Source of the DNA: Betaproteobacteria bacterium Ga0077540
GTDB lineage: Bacteria > Pseudomonadota > Gammaproteobacteria > Burkholderiales > Methylophilaceae
Assembly: GCA_001464125.1 (NCBI GenBank)
Contig: LNEP01000001.1
Location: 62,001-126,000 of the forward strand
Reading direction: 5' to 3'
DNA length: 64,000 bases
Positions 46,660-58,969 of this stretch are shown in pieces. A model generated the notes under the pieces. That model made no database searches, had not been told where the DNA came from, and saw nothing but the letters and a program-made list of their open reading frames with translations. A program made the translations under genes and the position numbers. The stretch's first letter is position 1, and each line of letters opens with the position of its first letter.

Positions 46660-48567
46660 ATGCCTAATATTCGTTTGCCAGATGGTTCTGTAAGACAATT
46701 TGATCAGCCCGTAACCGTGGCCGATGTTGCCATGAATATCGGCGCTGGCTTGGCAAAAGCAGCACTGGCTGGCAAGGTGGGCGATCAAATCGTGGATACC
46801 AGCTATCTGATTGATCAAGATGTAGATTTGGCGATTATCACCGATAAAAATCCTGAAGGTTTAGACATTATCCGCCACTCCACTGCGCACCTGTTGGCGT
46901 ATGCGGTGAAAGAGTTGTTCCCAGATGCGCAAGTCACGATTGGACCAGTCATTGATAATGGCTTCTATTATGATTTTAGCTACAAGCGCCCATTTACACC
47001 TGATGACTTATTGGCAATTGAGAAGAAAATGCTGGAGCTGGCAAAAAAAGATGAGCCTGTGACGCGTAAGGTTTTGCCGCGTGATGAGGCCGTAGCTTAT
47101 TTCAAAAGTATCAATGAACATTACAAAGCGGAGATTATTGCCTCAATTCCAGCAGGTGAAGACGTTTCTTTGTACTCTGAAGGTAACTTTACTGATTTAT
47201 GCCGCGGCCCGCACGTGCCGAATACTGGCAAACTTAAAGCATTCAAATTGATGAAGTTGGCTGGTGCTTATTGGCGTGGTGACAGCAATAATGAGATGCT
47301 TCAGCGCGTCTACGGCACTGCTTGGCGTAATAAAGAAGAGCTAGATGCTTATCTGTTCCAATTGGAAGAGGCAGAAAAGCGTGATCACCGCAAACTGGGT
47401 AAGCAATTAGATTACTTTCATATGCAGGATGATGCCCCGGGCATGGTGTTCTGGCATCCACGTGGCTGGGTGATCTGGCAAGAGGTAGAGCAGTACATGC
47501 GTGCCAAATTTAAGGAATACGATTACCAAGAGGTACGAACCCCAACTGTGTTGGATAAAACGCTATGGGAAAAATCTGGGCATTGGCAAAACTACCGTGA
47601 CAATATGTTTGTCACCAAGTCCGAAAGCCGAGATTACGCAGTGAAGCCGATGAACTGCCCTGGACACATCCAAATTTTCAATAGCAGCTTGCACAGCTAC
47701 CGTGATTTGCCTTTACGTTTGGCTGAGTTTGGCTCTTGTCATCGTAACGAGCCTTCCGGATCATTGCATGGCCTCATGCGAGTGCGTGGCTTTACGCAAG
47801 ATGACGCGCACATTTTCTGTGCCGAAAATCAAGTGGAAGACGAAGTGGCGACGTTTATTAAAATGCTTTATGAGGTGTATACCGACTTTGGCTTTAAAGA
47901 TGTGATTGTGAAATTGTCTACCCGTCCGGAAAAACGTGTGGGCACAGAAGAAGCTTGGGACATGGCGGAAGCAGCGCTCGCCAATGCGATTAAAGCCAAT
48001 GGTTTAAGTTACGATTTACAGCCGGGTGAGGGTGCATTTTATGGGCCTAAAATTGAGTTTACCCTTAAGGACTCGCTGGGACGATTGTGGCAATGCGGTA
48101 CCATTCAGCTTGACCCGAATTTGCCTGAGCGTTTAGGAGCGGAATATGTGGCAGAAGACAACTCACGTCAACGCCCAATTATGCTCCATCGCGCCATTGT
48201 GGGCTCCATGGAGCGTTTTTTAGGTATCTTAATTGAGAACTACGCAGGTGCCATGCCTGTTTGGTTGGCGCCGGTGCAAGCAATGGTATTGAATATTTCA
48301 GACGGCCAAGCCGATTATATTCGCCAAGTAGTTGAAAAATTGAAGAAAAATGGCGTTAGATGCGATTTTGACTTGAGAAATGAGAAGATTACCTATAAAA
48401 TACGAGAACATAGTTTGCAAAAAATGCCTTACTTGCTAGTTGCAGGTGAGCGTGAAATGCAAAATGGACAGGTAGCCGTGAGAACCAGAAAAGGTGAAGA
48501 CTTAGGTTCAATGTCTCTGGAAGCGTTTATAGAGCGCATTCAAGCAGAGATAGCAGCCAAAGTTTAA
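46660..48567 (+). CDS. thrS: Threonyl-tRNA synthetase
   Basis: Charges tRNA-Thr. From ATG 46660 the protein has 635 residues and begins [16 protein letters not shown], the TGS domain (1-62). The editing domain holds [18 protein letters not shown]. The class II core has zinc ligands including the cysteine in [10 protein letters not shown] and the motif 2 arginine in [15 protein letters not shown]. The C-terminal anticodon-binding domain starts near VWLAPVQ. The frame is open 13 codons further upstream, into the hairpin, but that N-terminus is not conserved. First gene of the translation cluster. Confidence 0.97.
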   Translation: MPNIRLPDGSVRQFDQPVTVADVAMNIGAGLAKAALAGKVGDQIVDTSYLIDQDVDLAIITDKNPEGLDIIRHSTAHLLAYAVKELFPDAQVTIGPVIDNGFYYDFSYKRPFTPDDLLAIEKKMLELAKKDEPVTRKVLPRDEAVAYFKSINEHYKAEIIASIPAGEDVSLYSEGNFTDLCRGPHVPNTGKLKAFKLMKLAGAYWRGDSNNEMLQRVYGTAWRNKEELDAYLFQLEEAEKRDHRKLGKQLDYFHMQDDAPGMVFWHPRGWVIWQEVEQYMRAKFKEYDYQEVRTPTVLDKTLWEKSGHWQNYRDNMFVTKSESRDYAVKPMNCPGHIQIFNSSLHSYRDLPLRLAEFGSCHRNEPSGSLHGLMRVRGFTQDDAHIFCAENQVEDEVATFIKMLYEVYTDFGFKDVIVKLSTRPEKRVGTEEAWDMAEAALANAIKANGLSYDLQPGEGAFYGPKIEFTLKDSLGRLWQCGTIQLDPNLPERLGAEYVAEDNSRQRPIMLHRAIVGSMERFLGILIENYAGAMPVWLAPVQAMVLNISDGQADYIRQVVEKLKKNGVRCDFDLRNEKITYKIREHSLQKMPYLLVAGEREMQNGQVAVRTRKGEDLGSMSLEAFIERIQAEIAAKV

Positions 48568-48610
48568 ATCGTCTGGCGCACGGCTTAATTTATTTGTTTA
48601 GGGGATAGTT

Positions 48611-49159
48611 ATAGCTCAGGATAAAGATACACGTATTAACGGTGACATTACATCGCCGGAAATACGTTTGATTGGTGTGGATGGTGAACCACTTGGCATA
48701 GTTAGCTTAAGAGAAGCTTTTGCCAAAGCAGAAGAGGTTGATATTGATTTGGTCGAAATTGCGCCAAATGCATCGCCCCCTGTATGTAGGTTGATGGACT
48801 ACGGCAAATTTAAATATGCCGAAAGCAAACGCCAGCACGAGCAAAAGCTAAAACAGAAGCAAGTACAAATTAAAGAAGTAAAGTTTCGCCCAGGTACTGA
48901 CGATGGCGATTACAACATTAAAGTACGTAACATCATTCGCTTTTTGGGCGAAGGCGACAAAGCAAAGATCACTTTGCGTTTTAGAGGCCGCGAGATTACG
49001 CACCAAGAGTTTGGTTTGGCTTTGTTAAAACGTGTAGAAGCAGACTTGCAAGAACATGCAATAGTTGAGCAGTTTCCGAAAATGGAAGGCCGTCAAATGG
49101 TGATGGTGCTAGCTCCGGCGAAAAAAGTACCTGCTAAGAAAGCAGATAAAGCAGAATAA
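48611..49159 (+). CDS. infC: Translation initiation factor IF-3 (AUA start codon)
   Basis: IF-3 checks start-codon pairing on the 30S subunit. No ATG, GTG or TTG gives a full N-terminus. ATA 48611 follows an AGGGG site by six bases and yields the conserved start [19 protein letters not shown], for 182 residues in all. A start at TTG 48668 would delete 19 conserved residues. Rare AUU or AUA starts in infC are established as the basis of IF-3 autoregulation. The N-domain ([20 protein letters not shown]), the linker [17 protein letters not shown] and the C-domain are complete. Confidence 0.95.
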   Translation: MAQDKDTRINGDITSPEIRLIGVDGEPLGIVSLREAFAKAEEVDIDLVEIAPNASPPVCRLMDYGKFKYAESKRQHEQKLKQKQVQIKEVKFRPGTDDGDYNIKVRNIIRFLGEGDKAKITLRFRGREITHQEFGLALLKRVEADLQEHAIVEQFPKMEGRQMVMVLAPAKKVPAKKADKAE

Positions 49160-49169
49160 GTTTTACGGA

Positions 49170-49200
49170 TATAATGCGGCACACTCCAATATTGGTGTGC
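49170..49200 (+). promoter_or_regulatory. infC–rpmI gap: -10-like box and hairpin, possible L20 leader
   Basis: TATAAT at 49170-49175 is followed by a hairpin with arms GCACA+CCAAT and ATTGG+TGTGC, with a 2-nt bulge. In several bacteria the leader upstream of rpmI binds ribosomal protein L20 for feedback control, and a secondary promoter often lies here. The assignment rests on position and is tentative. The remaining leader up to 49262 has no clear further structure. Confidence 0.4.
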
Positions 49201-49273
49201 GCAGTAAGTTTCTGAGTGATAAGGCGAAAAGGCATGCCCAAGCACTCTTAATTAAACTCTTAAGGAGAAAAAA

Positions 49274-49471
49274 ATGCCAAAAATGAAAACCAAGAGCAGC
49301 GCCAAAAAGCGCTTTAAGTTCTTAGGGAATGGTAAAGTCAAACGTACCCATTCGCACTTACGTCATATCTTGACGAAAAAAACGACGAAGCAAAAACGTA
49401 AATTACGTGGTACTTCAATCATCTCAGCAACTGACGTCAAACGCGTTCGCGCAATGATGCCAACACAATAA
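49274..49471 (+). CDS. rpmI: Ribosomal protein bL35
   Basis: 65-residue, very basic 50S protein beginning [19 protein letters not shown], the signature of bL35, with [19 protein letters not shown] in the middle. A strong AAGGAG ribosome site precedes the ATG. It is 10 bp before rplT and co-transcribed with it. Confidence 0.98.
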   Translation: MPKMKTKSSAKKRFKFLGNGKVKRTHSHLRHILTKKTTKQKRKLRGTSIISATDVKRVRAMMPTQ

Positions 49472-49481
49472 GGAGACTGAT

Positions 49482-49841
49482 ATGCCTAGAGTAAAACGTG
49501 GTGTCATCGCTCGCGCAAGACACAAAAAAGTATTAAAAGCTGCCAAAGGTTACCGCGGTCGTCGTAAAAACGTTTACCGTGTTGCTAAGCAGGCGGTAAT
49601 GAAGGCTGGTCAATACGCTTACCGTGACCGTCGTCAGAAAAAACGTCAGTTCCGTACATTATGGATTGCACGTATTAATGCAGGTGCGCGTGAGTTAGGT
49701 TTAACTTACAGCCGTTTCATGAATGGCTTGAAAAAAGCTTCCATTGAAGTCGATCGCAAAGTCTTAGCAGACTTAGCTGTATTTGATAAGGCTGCATTTG
49801 CTAAGTTTGTTGAGTTGGCCAAAACTGGTTTAAACGCCTAA
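49482..49841 (+). CDS. rplT: Ribosomal protein bL20
   Basis: 119-residue basic 50S assembly protein, with [20 protein letters not shown] at the N-terminus and the family motif [20 protein letters not shown] (about 64-83). bL20 nucleates 23S rRNA folding and often represses its own operon. AAGGAG precedes the ATG. A strong terminator follows. Confidence 0.98.
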   Translation: MPRVKRGVIARARHKKVLKAAKGYRGRRKNVYRVAKQAVMKAGQYAYRDRRQKKRQFRTLWIARINAGARELGLTYSRFMNGLKKASIEVDRKVLADLAVFDKAAFAKFVELAKTGLNA

Positions 49842-49852
49842 ACAAACCAAAT

Positions 49853-49880
49853 AAAAAAAGAGGCTGCGGCCTCTTTTTTT
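49853..49880 (+). terminator. Intrinsic terminator after rplT
   Basis: 12-bp arms AAAAAAAGAGGC and GCCTCTTTTTTT around TGCG, with a long T-tract. It separates rpmI-rplT from pheST, at least partially. Confidence 0.9.
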
Positions 49881-49942
49881 ATTCATGCCAATCTAAATTC
49901 GAAATCTAGATATTTGAGCATGATTTACCGATAATTTTTTGA

Positions 49943-50947
<1,005 letters not shown>

Positions 50948-50955
50948 AGATTTAT

Positions 50956-53307
50956 ATGCAATTTTCGGAAAACTGGTTACGCACCTTTGTTAATCCACCG
51001 CTTGATACACAAGCATTAAGCCATGCGCTCACCATGACCGGGCTTGAGGTGGAAGATTTGGTTCCTGTCGCGCCTGTCTTTGAGAAAATTGTGGTAGGTG
51101 AGATTGTGTCTGCCGTTAAACATCCTGATGCGGACCGATTGCAAGTTTGCCAAGTTAATGTAGGTACAGCAGTGTTACAAATTGTCTGTGGTGCCAGCAA
51201 TGCACGTGCCGGTCTCAAAGCTCCATGCGCTTTGGTTGGAGCTGAATTGCCCGGCATTTCTATCAAGCAGGCTAAAGTGCGTGGTGTGGAGTCATCTGGC
51301 ATGATGTGCTCATCCAAAGAGTTGGGCTTGGCGGCAGAAGCGACTGGTTTGCTTGAATTGCCAGCAGATGCGCCAGTGGGTGCGGATATTCGCGATTATC
51401 TGGACTTAAATGATGCGCTGATTACCTTAAAACTTACGCCAAACCGTGCAGATTGTTTAAGTATCTTGGGCATTGCACGTGATGTAGTCGCGATGACAGG
51501 CGCACCATTAAGTGTGCCCACACCCCAGCCTGCACATGTGACCAGCGAGAAAAGTGTTGCAGTGCAAGTGCAAGCGACAGATGCTTGTCCCGCCTACTAT
51601 GGGCGAGTGATTACCCAAGTCAATGCCCAAGTAAAATCTCCGGATTGGATGGTACGCCGCCTAGAGCGTAGCGGTATCCGTAGCATTAGCGCCTTGGTCG
51701 ATATCACCAATTATGTCCTGCTTGAGTTGGGTCAACCTATGCATGCATTCGACCTAGATAAGCTGCAAGGCACTGTGTCAGTACGTTTCGCGCAATCGGG
51801 TGAGCAGTTACAGTTGCTCAATGGCAATACGGTAGAACTGGCAACAGATGATTTAGTGATTGCCGATAGTAGCGGGGCGATTGCACTGGCCGGTATCATG
51901 GGTGGTGAACCTACTTCGGTCACTGATACCACTACGGCTATCTTTCTAGAAAGTGCGTTTTTTACCCCAGATGCAATTGCCGGAAAAGCGCGCCGTATTG
52001 GGTTGAGTACAGATTCGTCTTATCGCTTTGAGCGCGGTGTAGATTTTGGCAATACAGCCGATGCATTGGAGCGCGCTACAGAATTGGTGCTCTCTATTTG
52101 TGGCGGCCAAGCTGGCACAGTCACGCAATCGGTGGCAACCCTGCCAGTACGCAATCAAGTCAGGCTGCGCTATGCACGTTTGCAATCGGTGCTAGGTATT
52201 GATATTCCCTATGCGACTGTGGGGCAGTTGCTGACTCAATTGGGCTTTGTATTTACCGAGCTAGATCAAGTATTTTCTGTACAAGCGCCAACCTATCGTT
52301 TTGATATTGCACGAGAAGAAGACTTGATTGAAGAGATTGCCCGTTTGTATGGCTACGATAAAATTCCAGCAATTACGCCACATGCTAATTTGGCTATGCT
52401 AGAGCAATCAGAAAGACGCTTGAATGTGGCTGCTTTGCGCGATGCAATGCAATCACAAGGCTATCAAGAGGTTGTGACCTATAGCTTTGTAGAAGAAGCA
52501 TGGGAGCGCGATTTGCTAGGTAATGCGTCGCCGATACCACTTAAAAACCCGATAGCTAGCAATATGAGTGTGATGCGCAGTGGGTTATGGGGTGGCTTAT
52601 TGGATGTATTAAGTTACAACTTAAACCGCAAACAAGACCGTGCTTTATTATTTGAAGTTGGTAGCAGCTATCATGCGGCAGTACAGGGTTACTCAGAGCA
52701 GCAAAAATTGGCCGGTTTGTTTTATGGTGACTTCCAGCCTGAACAATGGGCTGCTGGTAAGCGTGAAGTGGATTTTTACGATGTAAAAGCCACAGTAGAT
52801 ATGCTAACTAAGCAACAAGCGGAGTACCGCGTGGAGACGCACGCTGCATTGCATCCGGGGCAAACCGCGCGCATCTACATCAACGGACAAGCGCAGGGCT
52901 GGTTTGGCAAGCTGCACCCAAAATGGCAGCAACATTACAATTTACCTAAAGCAACGTTCTTGTTTGAGTTAAATGTAGAAGCTTTATTGTCTAGCACCGT
53001 ACCGACTTACCAAGAGGTCTCTAAATTTTTAGGTGTGCGTCGTGATATTGCGGTGATTGTGGATGCCACGGTACAGGTAGAAGCGATAGTTCAAGCAGTT
53101 AAATCAGCGCAAATTCCATTGTTGCAACAGATACAATTGTTTGATGTTTACCAGGGAAAAGGCATCGCGGAAAACAAAAAAAGCCTTGCATTTCTTGTAC
53201 TTATACAAGATACTCATAAAACTTTGGTCGACACCGAAGCAGAAGCCGCAATGGCAAAGTTGTTAAAAATACTCGAAAATCAATTTGGTGCCGAGTTACG
53301 TAACTGA
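50956..53307 (+). CDS. pheT: Phenylalanyl-tRNA synthetase beta chain
   Basis: 783-residue beta subunit. The EMAP-like tRNA-binding domain (about 40-150, HPDADRLQVCQVNVG) and the B3/B4 editing domain (about 210-400) are present. The B5 domain is followed by a class II-like core. The C-terminal anticodon-binding FDX-ACB domain (about 690-783, KFLGVRRDIAVIVDA) completes it. Length and start (MQFSENWLRTFVNPPLD) are typical. Confidence 0.97.
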   Translation: MQFSENWLRTFVNPPLDTQALSHALTMTGLEVEDLVPVAPVFEKIVVGEIVSAVKHPDADRLQVCQVNVGTAVLQIVCGASNARAGLKAPCALVGAELPGISIKQAKVRGVESSGMMCSSKELGLAAEATGLLELPADAPVGADIRDYLDLNDALITLKLTPNRADCLSILGIARDVVAMTGAPLSVPTPQPAHVTSEKSVAVQVQATDACPAYYGRVITQVNAQVKSPDWMVRRLERSGIRSISALVDITNYVLLELGQPMHAFDLDKLQGTVSVRFAQSGEQLQLLNGNTVELATDDLVIADSSGAIALAGIMGGEPTSVTDTTTAIFLESAFFTPDAIAGKARRIGLSTDSSYRFERGVDFGNTADALERATELVLSICGGQAGTVTQSVATLPVRNQVRLRYARLQSVLGIDIPYATVGQLLTQLGFVFTELDQVFSVQAPTYRFDIAREEDLIEEIARLYGYDKIPAITPHANLAMLEQSERRLNVAALRDAMQSQGYQEVVTYSFVEEAWERDLLGNASPIPLKNPIASNMSVMRSGLWGGLLDVLSYNLNRKQDRALLFEVGSSYHAAVQGYSEQQKLAGLFYGDFQPEQWAAGKREVDFYDVKATVDMLTKQQAEYRVETHAALHPGQTARIYINGQAQGWFGKLHPKWQQHYNLPKATFLFELNVEALLSSTVPTYQEVSKFLGVRRDIAVIVDATVQVEAIVQAVKSAQIPLLQQIQLFDVYQGKGIAENKKSLAFLVLIQDTHKTLVDTEAEAAMAKLLKILENQFGAELRN

Positions 53308-53354
53308 GTACACTGTCCATCAAAAATTAAGTAAAAAGTAGTGAGGGGAGTTGC

Positions 53355-53651
53355 ATGACATTAACTAAAGCAGATTTAGCCGATTTGTTATTTGAGCAAG
53401 TAGGGCTCAACAAACGCGAAGCTAAAGACATGGTAGAAGCGTTTTTTGAAGAAGTCCGTACCGCATTAGAAGCAGGCGACAGTGTCAAATTATCCGGTTT
53501 TGGTAATTTTGAATTACGTAAAAAATCCGAGCGCCCTGGCCGCAACCCTAAAACAGGTGAAGAAATACCGATTACTGCCAGACGCGTTGTGACGTTTCAT
53601 GCAAGCCAAAAGTTGAAAAGTAAAGTAGAAGAGCATTACGCAAATCAATAA
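53355..53651 (+). CDS. ihfA: Integration host factor alpha subunit
   Basis: 98-residue DNA-bending protein of the HU/IHF family. It starts [20 protein letters not shown], with the flexible arm around [17 protein letters not shown] (about 57-73) bearing the intercalating Pro. The downstream position after pheT is conserved in proteobacteria and favours the alpha subunit. AGGGGAG precedes ATG 53355. Confidence 0.96.
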   Translation: MTLTKADLADLLFEQVGLNKREAKDMVEAFFEEVRTALEAGDSVKLSGFGNFELRKKSERPGRNPKTGEEIPITARRVVTFHASQKLKSKVEEHYANQ

Positions 53652-53667
53652 CTTAAAGTGAGCAAAT

Positions 53668-54072
53668 ATGGTTGAAGAATCTCCCAAAGTGCAGTTGCCA
53701 CCCATACCCGCCAAGCGTTACTTTACAATTGGTGAGGTCAGTGAGTTATGCGGTGTCAAACCCCATGTACTACGTTATTGGGAACAAGAATTCACACAGC
53801 TCAAACCAGTAAAACGTCGTGGTAATCGTCGTTACTACCAACATCATGAAGTGTTGCTCATCCGTAAAATACGTGAATTGTTATATGAGCAAGGCTTTAC
53901 CATTAGTGGTGCGCGTAATCGACTAGACGGACAAGAGTCTACCGATGCGCCTACTCCAGCCTCACCAGTCATTGAAGCCGTTAAGTCGATGACAACAGAA
54001 TTGGGTGATACAGTAGATTTGGCACAAGTGCGTGCCCAAATACGCCAAGTGATACAGCTATTGCGCGCATAG
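53668..54072 (+). CDS. MerR-family transcriptional regulator (ihfA-linked type)
   Basis: 134-residue protein with a winged HTH at about 15-85: YFTIGEVSELCGVKPHVLRY, then PVKRRGNRRYYQHHEVLLI, then EQGFTISGARNRL. The short C-terminal helix (about 98-134) would dimerise. No cysteine-based metal site is visible. Genes of this type follow ihfA in many betaproteobacteria, but the target is unknown. 16 bp separate it from ihfA. Confidence 0.93.
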   Translation: MVEESPKVQLPPIPAKRYFTIGEVSELCGVKPHVLRYWEQEFTQLKPVKRRGNRRYYQHHEVLLIRKIRELLYEQGFTISGARNRLDGQESTDAPTPASPVIEAVKSMTTELGDTVDLAQVRAQIRQVIQLLRA

Positions 54073-54153
54073 CTGCAATAAATTTATTGACTCTACTTTC
54101 GGCTCCGCACGGTTTTTGATTTATAATGCTGCCACTGAAGTTTCAGTCAGGAT

Positions 54154-54230
54154 CGGGGCGTAGCGCAGCCTGGTAGCGTACTTGCATGGGGTGCAAGGGG
54201 TCGTGTGTTCGAATCACACCGTCCCGACCA
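54154..54230 (+). tRNA. tRNA-Pro (GGG)
   Basis: 77 nt including encoded CCA. The acceptor arms CGGGGCG and CGTCCCG pair with one G-U. The anticodon stem CTTGC/GCAAG with loop ATGGGGT gives GGG. The T-loop TTCGAAT is regular. It closes the translation cluster after the MerR gene. Confidence 0.97.
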
Positions 54231-54260
54231 ATTGAATCAATAACTTACAGAATAAACAAG

Positions 54261-54282
54261 CCAGCTATAAGCTGGTTTTTTT
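54261..54282 (+). terminator. Intrinsic terminator after tRNA-Pro
   Basis: Arms CCAGCT and AGCTGG around ATA, followed by seven T residues. The 54283-54446 stretch after it shows A+T-rich DNA without a recognisable site. Confidence 0.85.
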
Positions 54283-54446
54283 ACGTCTATCTTACCAATA
54301 CTACTTACGTAGTTATTGATTCAGCGTTGCATTGAATTTGCAAATAATCATCCTTTCATATTTAGGTCACATTACAAGCCTAGGGTGATAACGACGCGTT
54401 TAATCTAATTTAACAAGTTATCTACCAATCTCAAGCGACCAATCTT

Positions 54447-55148
54447 ATGAATAATAAAAGAAAAAGAATAGCCATTTTCGTGCTGATTATGTTGGTGGTT
54501 ACTGGGTTGTTATATATATCCTATCCAAAATTGCTTGTTTCCTTAACACATCAACCATCTGGTCAACGGGTTGTAGACTTTCCAAGCGTGAAGAAAGGTG
54601 AATTATTGTTTTTAGATTTGGATGGGAGTGCTTGGTTGCTAGATGAAACCTACCAGTCTGATAAAAATCTTAGATTTGATAACAAACATATTTATTTCAA
54701 TCACTTGGATGTAACAGCAGATGATTGGGATTATATTTCCATCGATCCCAATCGACATCAGTGGGTGAATTATTCATGGGAGTTCGATATTAAGCGAAAG
54801 AGTGAATTCAGAGAGTTTGCATTTAATTTTAGAAATTTAGATTTCGATAACAGATACCGCTATCGATTTGAAGATAACAAAATATTCTTCGATAAAAAAG
54901 TCCATGGGCAATGGACCAATAATATTGCTTCTATTGATTACCCCATAGCTTTAGATAAACAATATCACGTCAGAATTGACGTGGTGGATAGCATCATGCG
55001 TTGCTATGTAGATGGTGTGCTTAAGTTGGAAAACGTTGATACTGATATTGCTAGTGGTAGCATCGCTATCATATTGTGGGAAGATGACGGTCAAACCAAT
55101 ATTGAGGCAGAGGTGAGTAATAACGTGGTTCACAGACTTATCATTTAA
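54447..55148 (+). CDS. Membrane-anchored protein with a concanavalin/LamG-like beta domain
   Basis: This 233-residue protein has an N-terminal signal anchor (about 6-29) after NNKRKR. The rest is beta-rich and extracytoplasmic, with repeated aromatic and acidic strands (YSWEFDIKRKSEFREFAFNF; RYRYRFEDNKIFFDK) ending in YHVRIDVVDSIMRCYVDGVL. This last pattern is typical of LamG or glycoside-hydrolase-family-16-like jelly-roll folds that bind glycans. No catalytic ExDxxE motif is visible, so binding rather than cleavage is likely. It is more A+T-rich than its neighbours and transcribed alone. Orthologues cannot be identified by eye. Confidence 0.65.
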   Translation: MNNKRKRIAIFVLIMLVVTGLLYISYPKLLVSLTHQPSGQRVVDFPSVKKGELLFLDLDGSAWLLDETYQSDKNLRFDNKHIYFNHLDVTADDWDYISIDPNRHQWVNYSWEFDIKRKSEFREFAFNFRNLDFDNRYRYRFEDNKIFFDKKVHGQWTNNIASIDYPIALDKQYHVRIDVVDSIMRCYVDGVLKLENVDTDIASGSIAIILWEDDGQTNIEAEVSNNVVHRLII

Positions 55149-55299
55149 TGAAGGATGCAACGATGGGTGAAACCGCTTGTTGATAAGAAATCATTTTCAG
55201 TTTGCATATTCGTAGGTGAATGCTTTTAAAAGTTGATACACTCAATGTTTATTGATTAGATTCATTTGTGTAAATATCACAGACGATTGGGTTTGGTTC

Positions 55300-56058
55300 A
55301 TGTCGCATCGCACCTTGCATGTTGCTACCTTCAATATACATAAGGGTTTTACTCATTTTAATGTGCGATTTGCCTTGCAGCAGCAGCGAGATTTGCTGAG
55401 AAAGTTACATGCAGATATTATTTTTCTGCAAGAAGTACAAGAACTGCACTTTAAGTCCGACCAACATATTGCTATCTCAGCAAAATCCGGCCAGCTAGAA
55501 TATTTAACAGACCAGCTTTGGCCTGACTATGCGTACGGTAAGAATGCTGTCTATCCTGCTGGGCATCACGGTAATGCTCTGCTTTCCAAATTTCCGATAT
55601 CTAAATCTATCAATCAAAACATTTCCGCGCACCGCCTAGAGCAACGTGGCATGCTGCATTGTGAGATTAATATCGCTAACTGGAACGTCCCTTTGCATGC
55701 AATATGTGTCCATTTTGGATTGTTGGCGCATTGGCGTCGTCAGCAGATGCAATGGGTGGTCGATTACGTTAATCGTCATGTGCCAATCAATGCACCAATG
55801 ATTATTGCGGGAGATTTTAATGATTGGAGGCTGCGAGCAAGTCATGAATTTGCAAAGCAACTGCATGTTAGCGAGGTGTTTGAGCATCACACCGGTAAAC
55901 ATGCACGAAGCTTCCCAGCTTGGTTGCCTGTGCTCAAAATGGACCGTATCTATGTGAGAGGGTTTGATATTCAGCATACAGAAGTGCATGCAGGACCACA
56001 GTTTATGAAGGTGTCTGACCATGCCATGCTCTCGGCGAAGTTAGTGAGACGTTCATGA
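55300..56058 (+). CDS. Endonuclease/exonuclease/phosphatase family protein (YbhP-like)
   Basis: 252-residue EEP-fold metalloenzyme. Motifs are TFNIHKG (about 10-16), the catalytic Glu in IIFLQEVQELH (about 38-48), PMIIAGDFNDWR (about 165-176) with Asp and Asn, and the terminal Asp-His in VSDHAML. ATG 55300 starts SHRTLHVATFNIH; an upstream TTG extension is unlikely. It overlaps the cardiolipin synthase gene by 4 bp (ATGA). E. coli keeps the same pair (ybhP-clsB), which suggests a lipid-linked role. Confidence 0.88.
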   Translation: MSHRTLHVATFNIHKGFTHFNVRFALQQQRDLLRKLHADIIFLQEVQELHFKSDQHIAISAKSGQLEYLTDQLWPDYAYGKNAVYPAGHHGNALLSKFPISKSINQNISAHRLEQRGMLHCEINIANWNVPLHAICVHFGLLAHWRRQQMQWVVDYVNRHVPINAPMIIAGDFNDWRLRASHEFAKQLHVSEVFEHHTGKHARSFPAWLPVLKMDRIYVRGFDIQHTEVHAGPQFMKVSDHAMLSAKLVRRS

Positions 56059-57209
56059 GAATCACTGAGGGTAATCAGATTATGCTATTGCGCAATGGTG
56101 CAGAGTATTTCCCTACACTAGCGTCTGCCATTTTGTCAGCTAAACGGGTGGTGTATTTACAAACCTATATTTATGCGTTGGATGAAACAGGGCTCACAAT
56201 TGGAAAGGCGCTTATGCAAGCCGCTCGCAATGGGGTGGAGGTCAATCTGTTATTGGATGGTTTCGGTAGTAAGGAGTTGCCAAAAAACTATGTCAGCACT
56301 TTGGAGCAGGCAGGTGTGCAGGTCATGTTTTATCGACCGAAGATTTCGCCATGGACACTCAAAAAAAGACGTTTGCGGCGCCTACATCGCAAGGTTGCCG
56401 TGATTGACAATCAGATTGGCTTTGTTGGGGGTATCAATATCATTGATGATCAGCACGTGTTCAATCAAATCCCTCCCCGCGTAGATTATGCGCTACAGAT
56501 CACAGGACCATTGGTGATGGATATGGTCGAGAGTGTCAACCAACTGTGGCGTAGCATGGCTTGGTTAAACTTGCAGCGTGTTAAACAGCATGCGGATGAT
56601 GATAAGAGGCAAGCGATTACGCAAGTAAAGACGAAGGGAATGAAGGCAGCGTATGTCATCCGAAATAATGTGCTGCATAGGCGTGATATTGAAATTGCAT
56701 ATCTGGATGCGATTAATCAGGCAACGTCGGAAATTTTAATTGCAAATGCCTATTTTTTACCAGGAAAGCGATTTAGACATGCACTGGTTGCAGCCGCAAA
56801 ACGCGGTGTCAGCGTCAAACTATTGCTACAAGGTCGAAAAGAGTATTTTTTGATGTTTGCCACGCATGCGTTTTACCCCTATTTTTTACGTGCGGGTGTG
56901 GAAATATACGAGTATCGAAAAAGTTTTATGCACAGTAAGGTGGCGGTAATAGATGGTGATTGGGCCACGGTTGGGTCATCGAACATTGATCCTTTTAGTC
57001 TATTGTTATCGTTGGAGGCAAACGTCATTGTGCTAGATACGCAATTTGCTGCTGAACTAAAGCAAGAAATTGTGACATCCATTGCACATGCTTATCACAT
57101 CACGTCAGATGCCTGGGCGCATGAGAGCCGTATTAAGCGATTATTGTCATGGACAGCTTATGGTTTGATGAAGTTTTTCTTGAGTGTGATTGGCTACCCT
57201 AATGATTAA
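56055..57209 (+). CDS. clsB: Cardiolipin synthase, ClsB type (phospholipase D superfamily)
   Basis: 384-residue enzyme with two HKD motifs, HRKVAVIDNQIGFVGGINI (about 113-131) and HSKVAVIDGDWATVGSSNID (about 294-313). It makes cardiolipin from phosphatidylglycerol plus a second phospholipid. There is no N-terminal transmembrane pair, as in ClsB and unlike ClsA. It is translationally coupled to the upstream EEP protein. A ybhN-like membrane gene does not follow. Confidence 0.88.
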   Translation: MRITEGNQIMLLRNGAEYFPTLASAILSAKRVVYLQTYIYALDETGLTIGKALMQAARNGVEVNLLLDGFGSKELPKNYVSTLEQAGVQVMFYRPKISPWTLKKRRLRRLHRKVAVIDNQIGFVGGINIIDDQHVFNQIPPRVDYALQITGPLVMDMVESVNQLWRSMAWLNLQRVKQHADDDKRQAITQVKTKGMKAAYVIRNNVLHRRDIEIAYLDAINQATSEILIANAYFLPGKRFRHALVAAAKRGVSVKLLLQGRKEYFLMFATHAFYPYFLRAGVEIYEYRKSFMHSKVAVIDGDWATVGSSNIDPFSLLLSLEANVIVLDTQFAAELKQEIVTSIAHAYHITSDAWAHESRIKRLLSWTAYGLMKFFLSVIGYPND

Positions 57210-57268
57210 TTGTTAAATGCCATTGAACGCATTGAGATTCACACCTACTTGATTTATATTCTAATTAA

Positions 57269-58921
<1,653 letters not shown>

Positions 58922-58969
58922 TCGTGACGTATGTGTACATAGGGGAAGTAAGTGCATAAGGGGAATATC

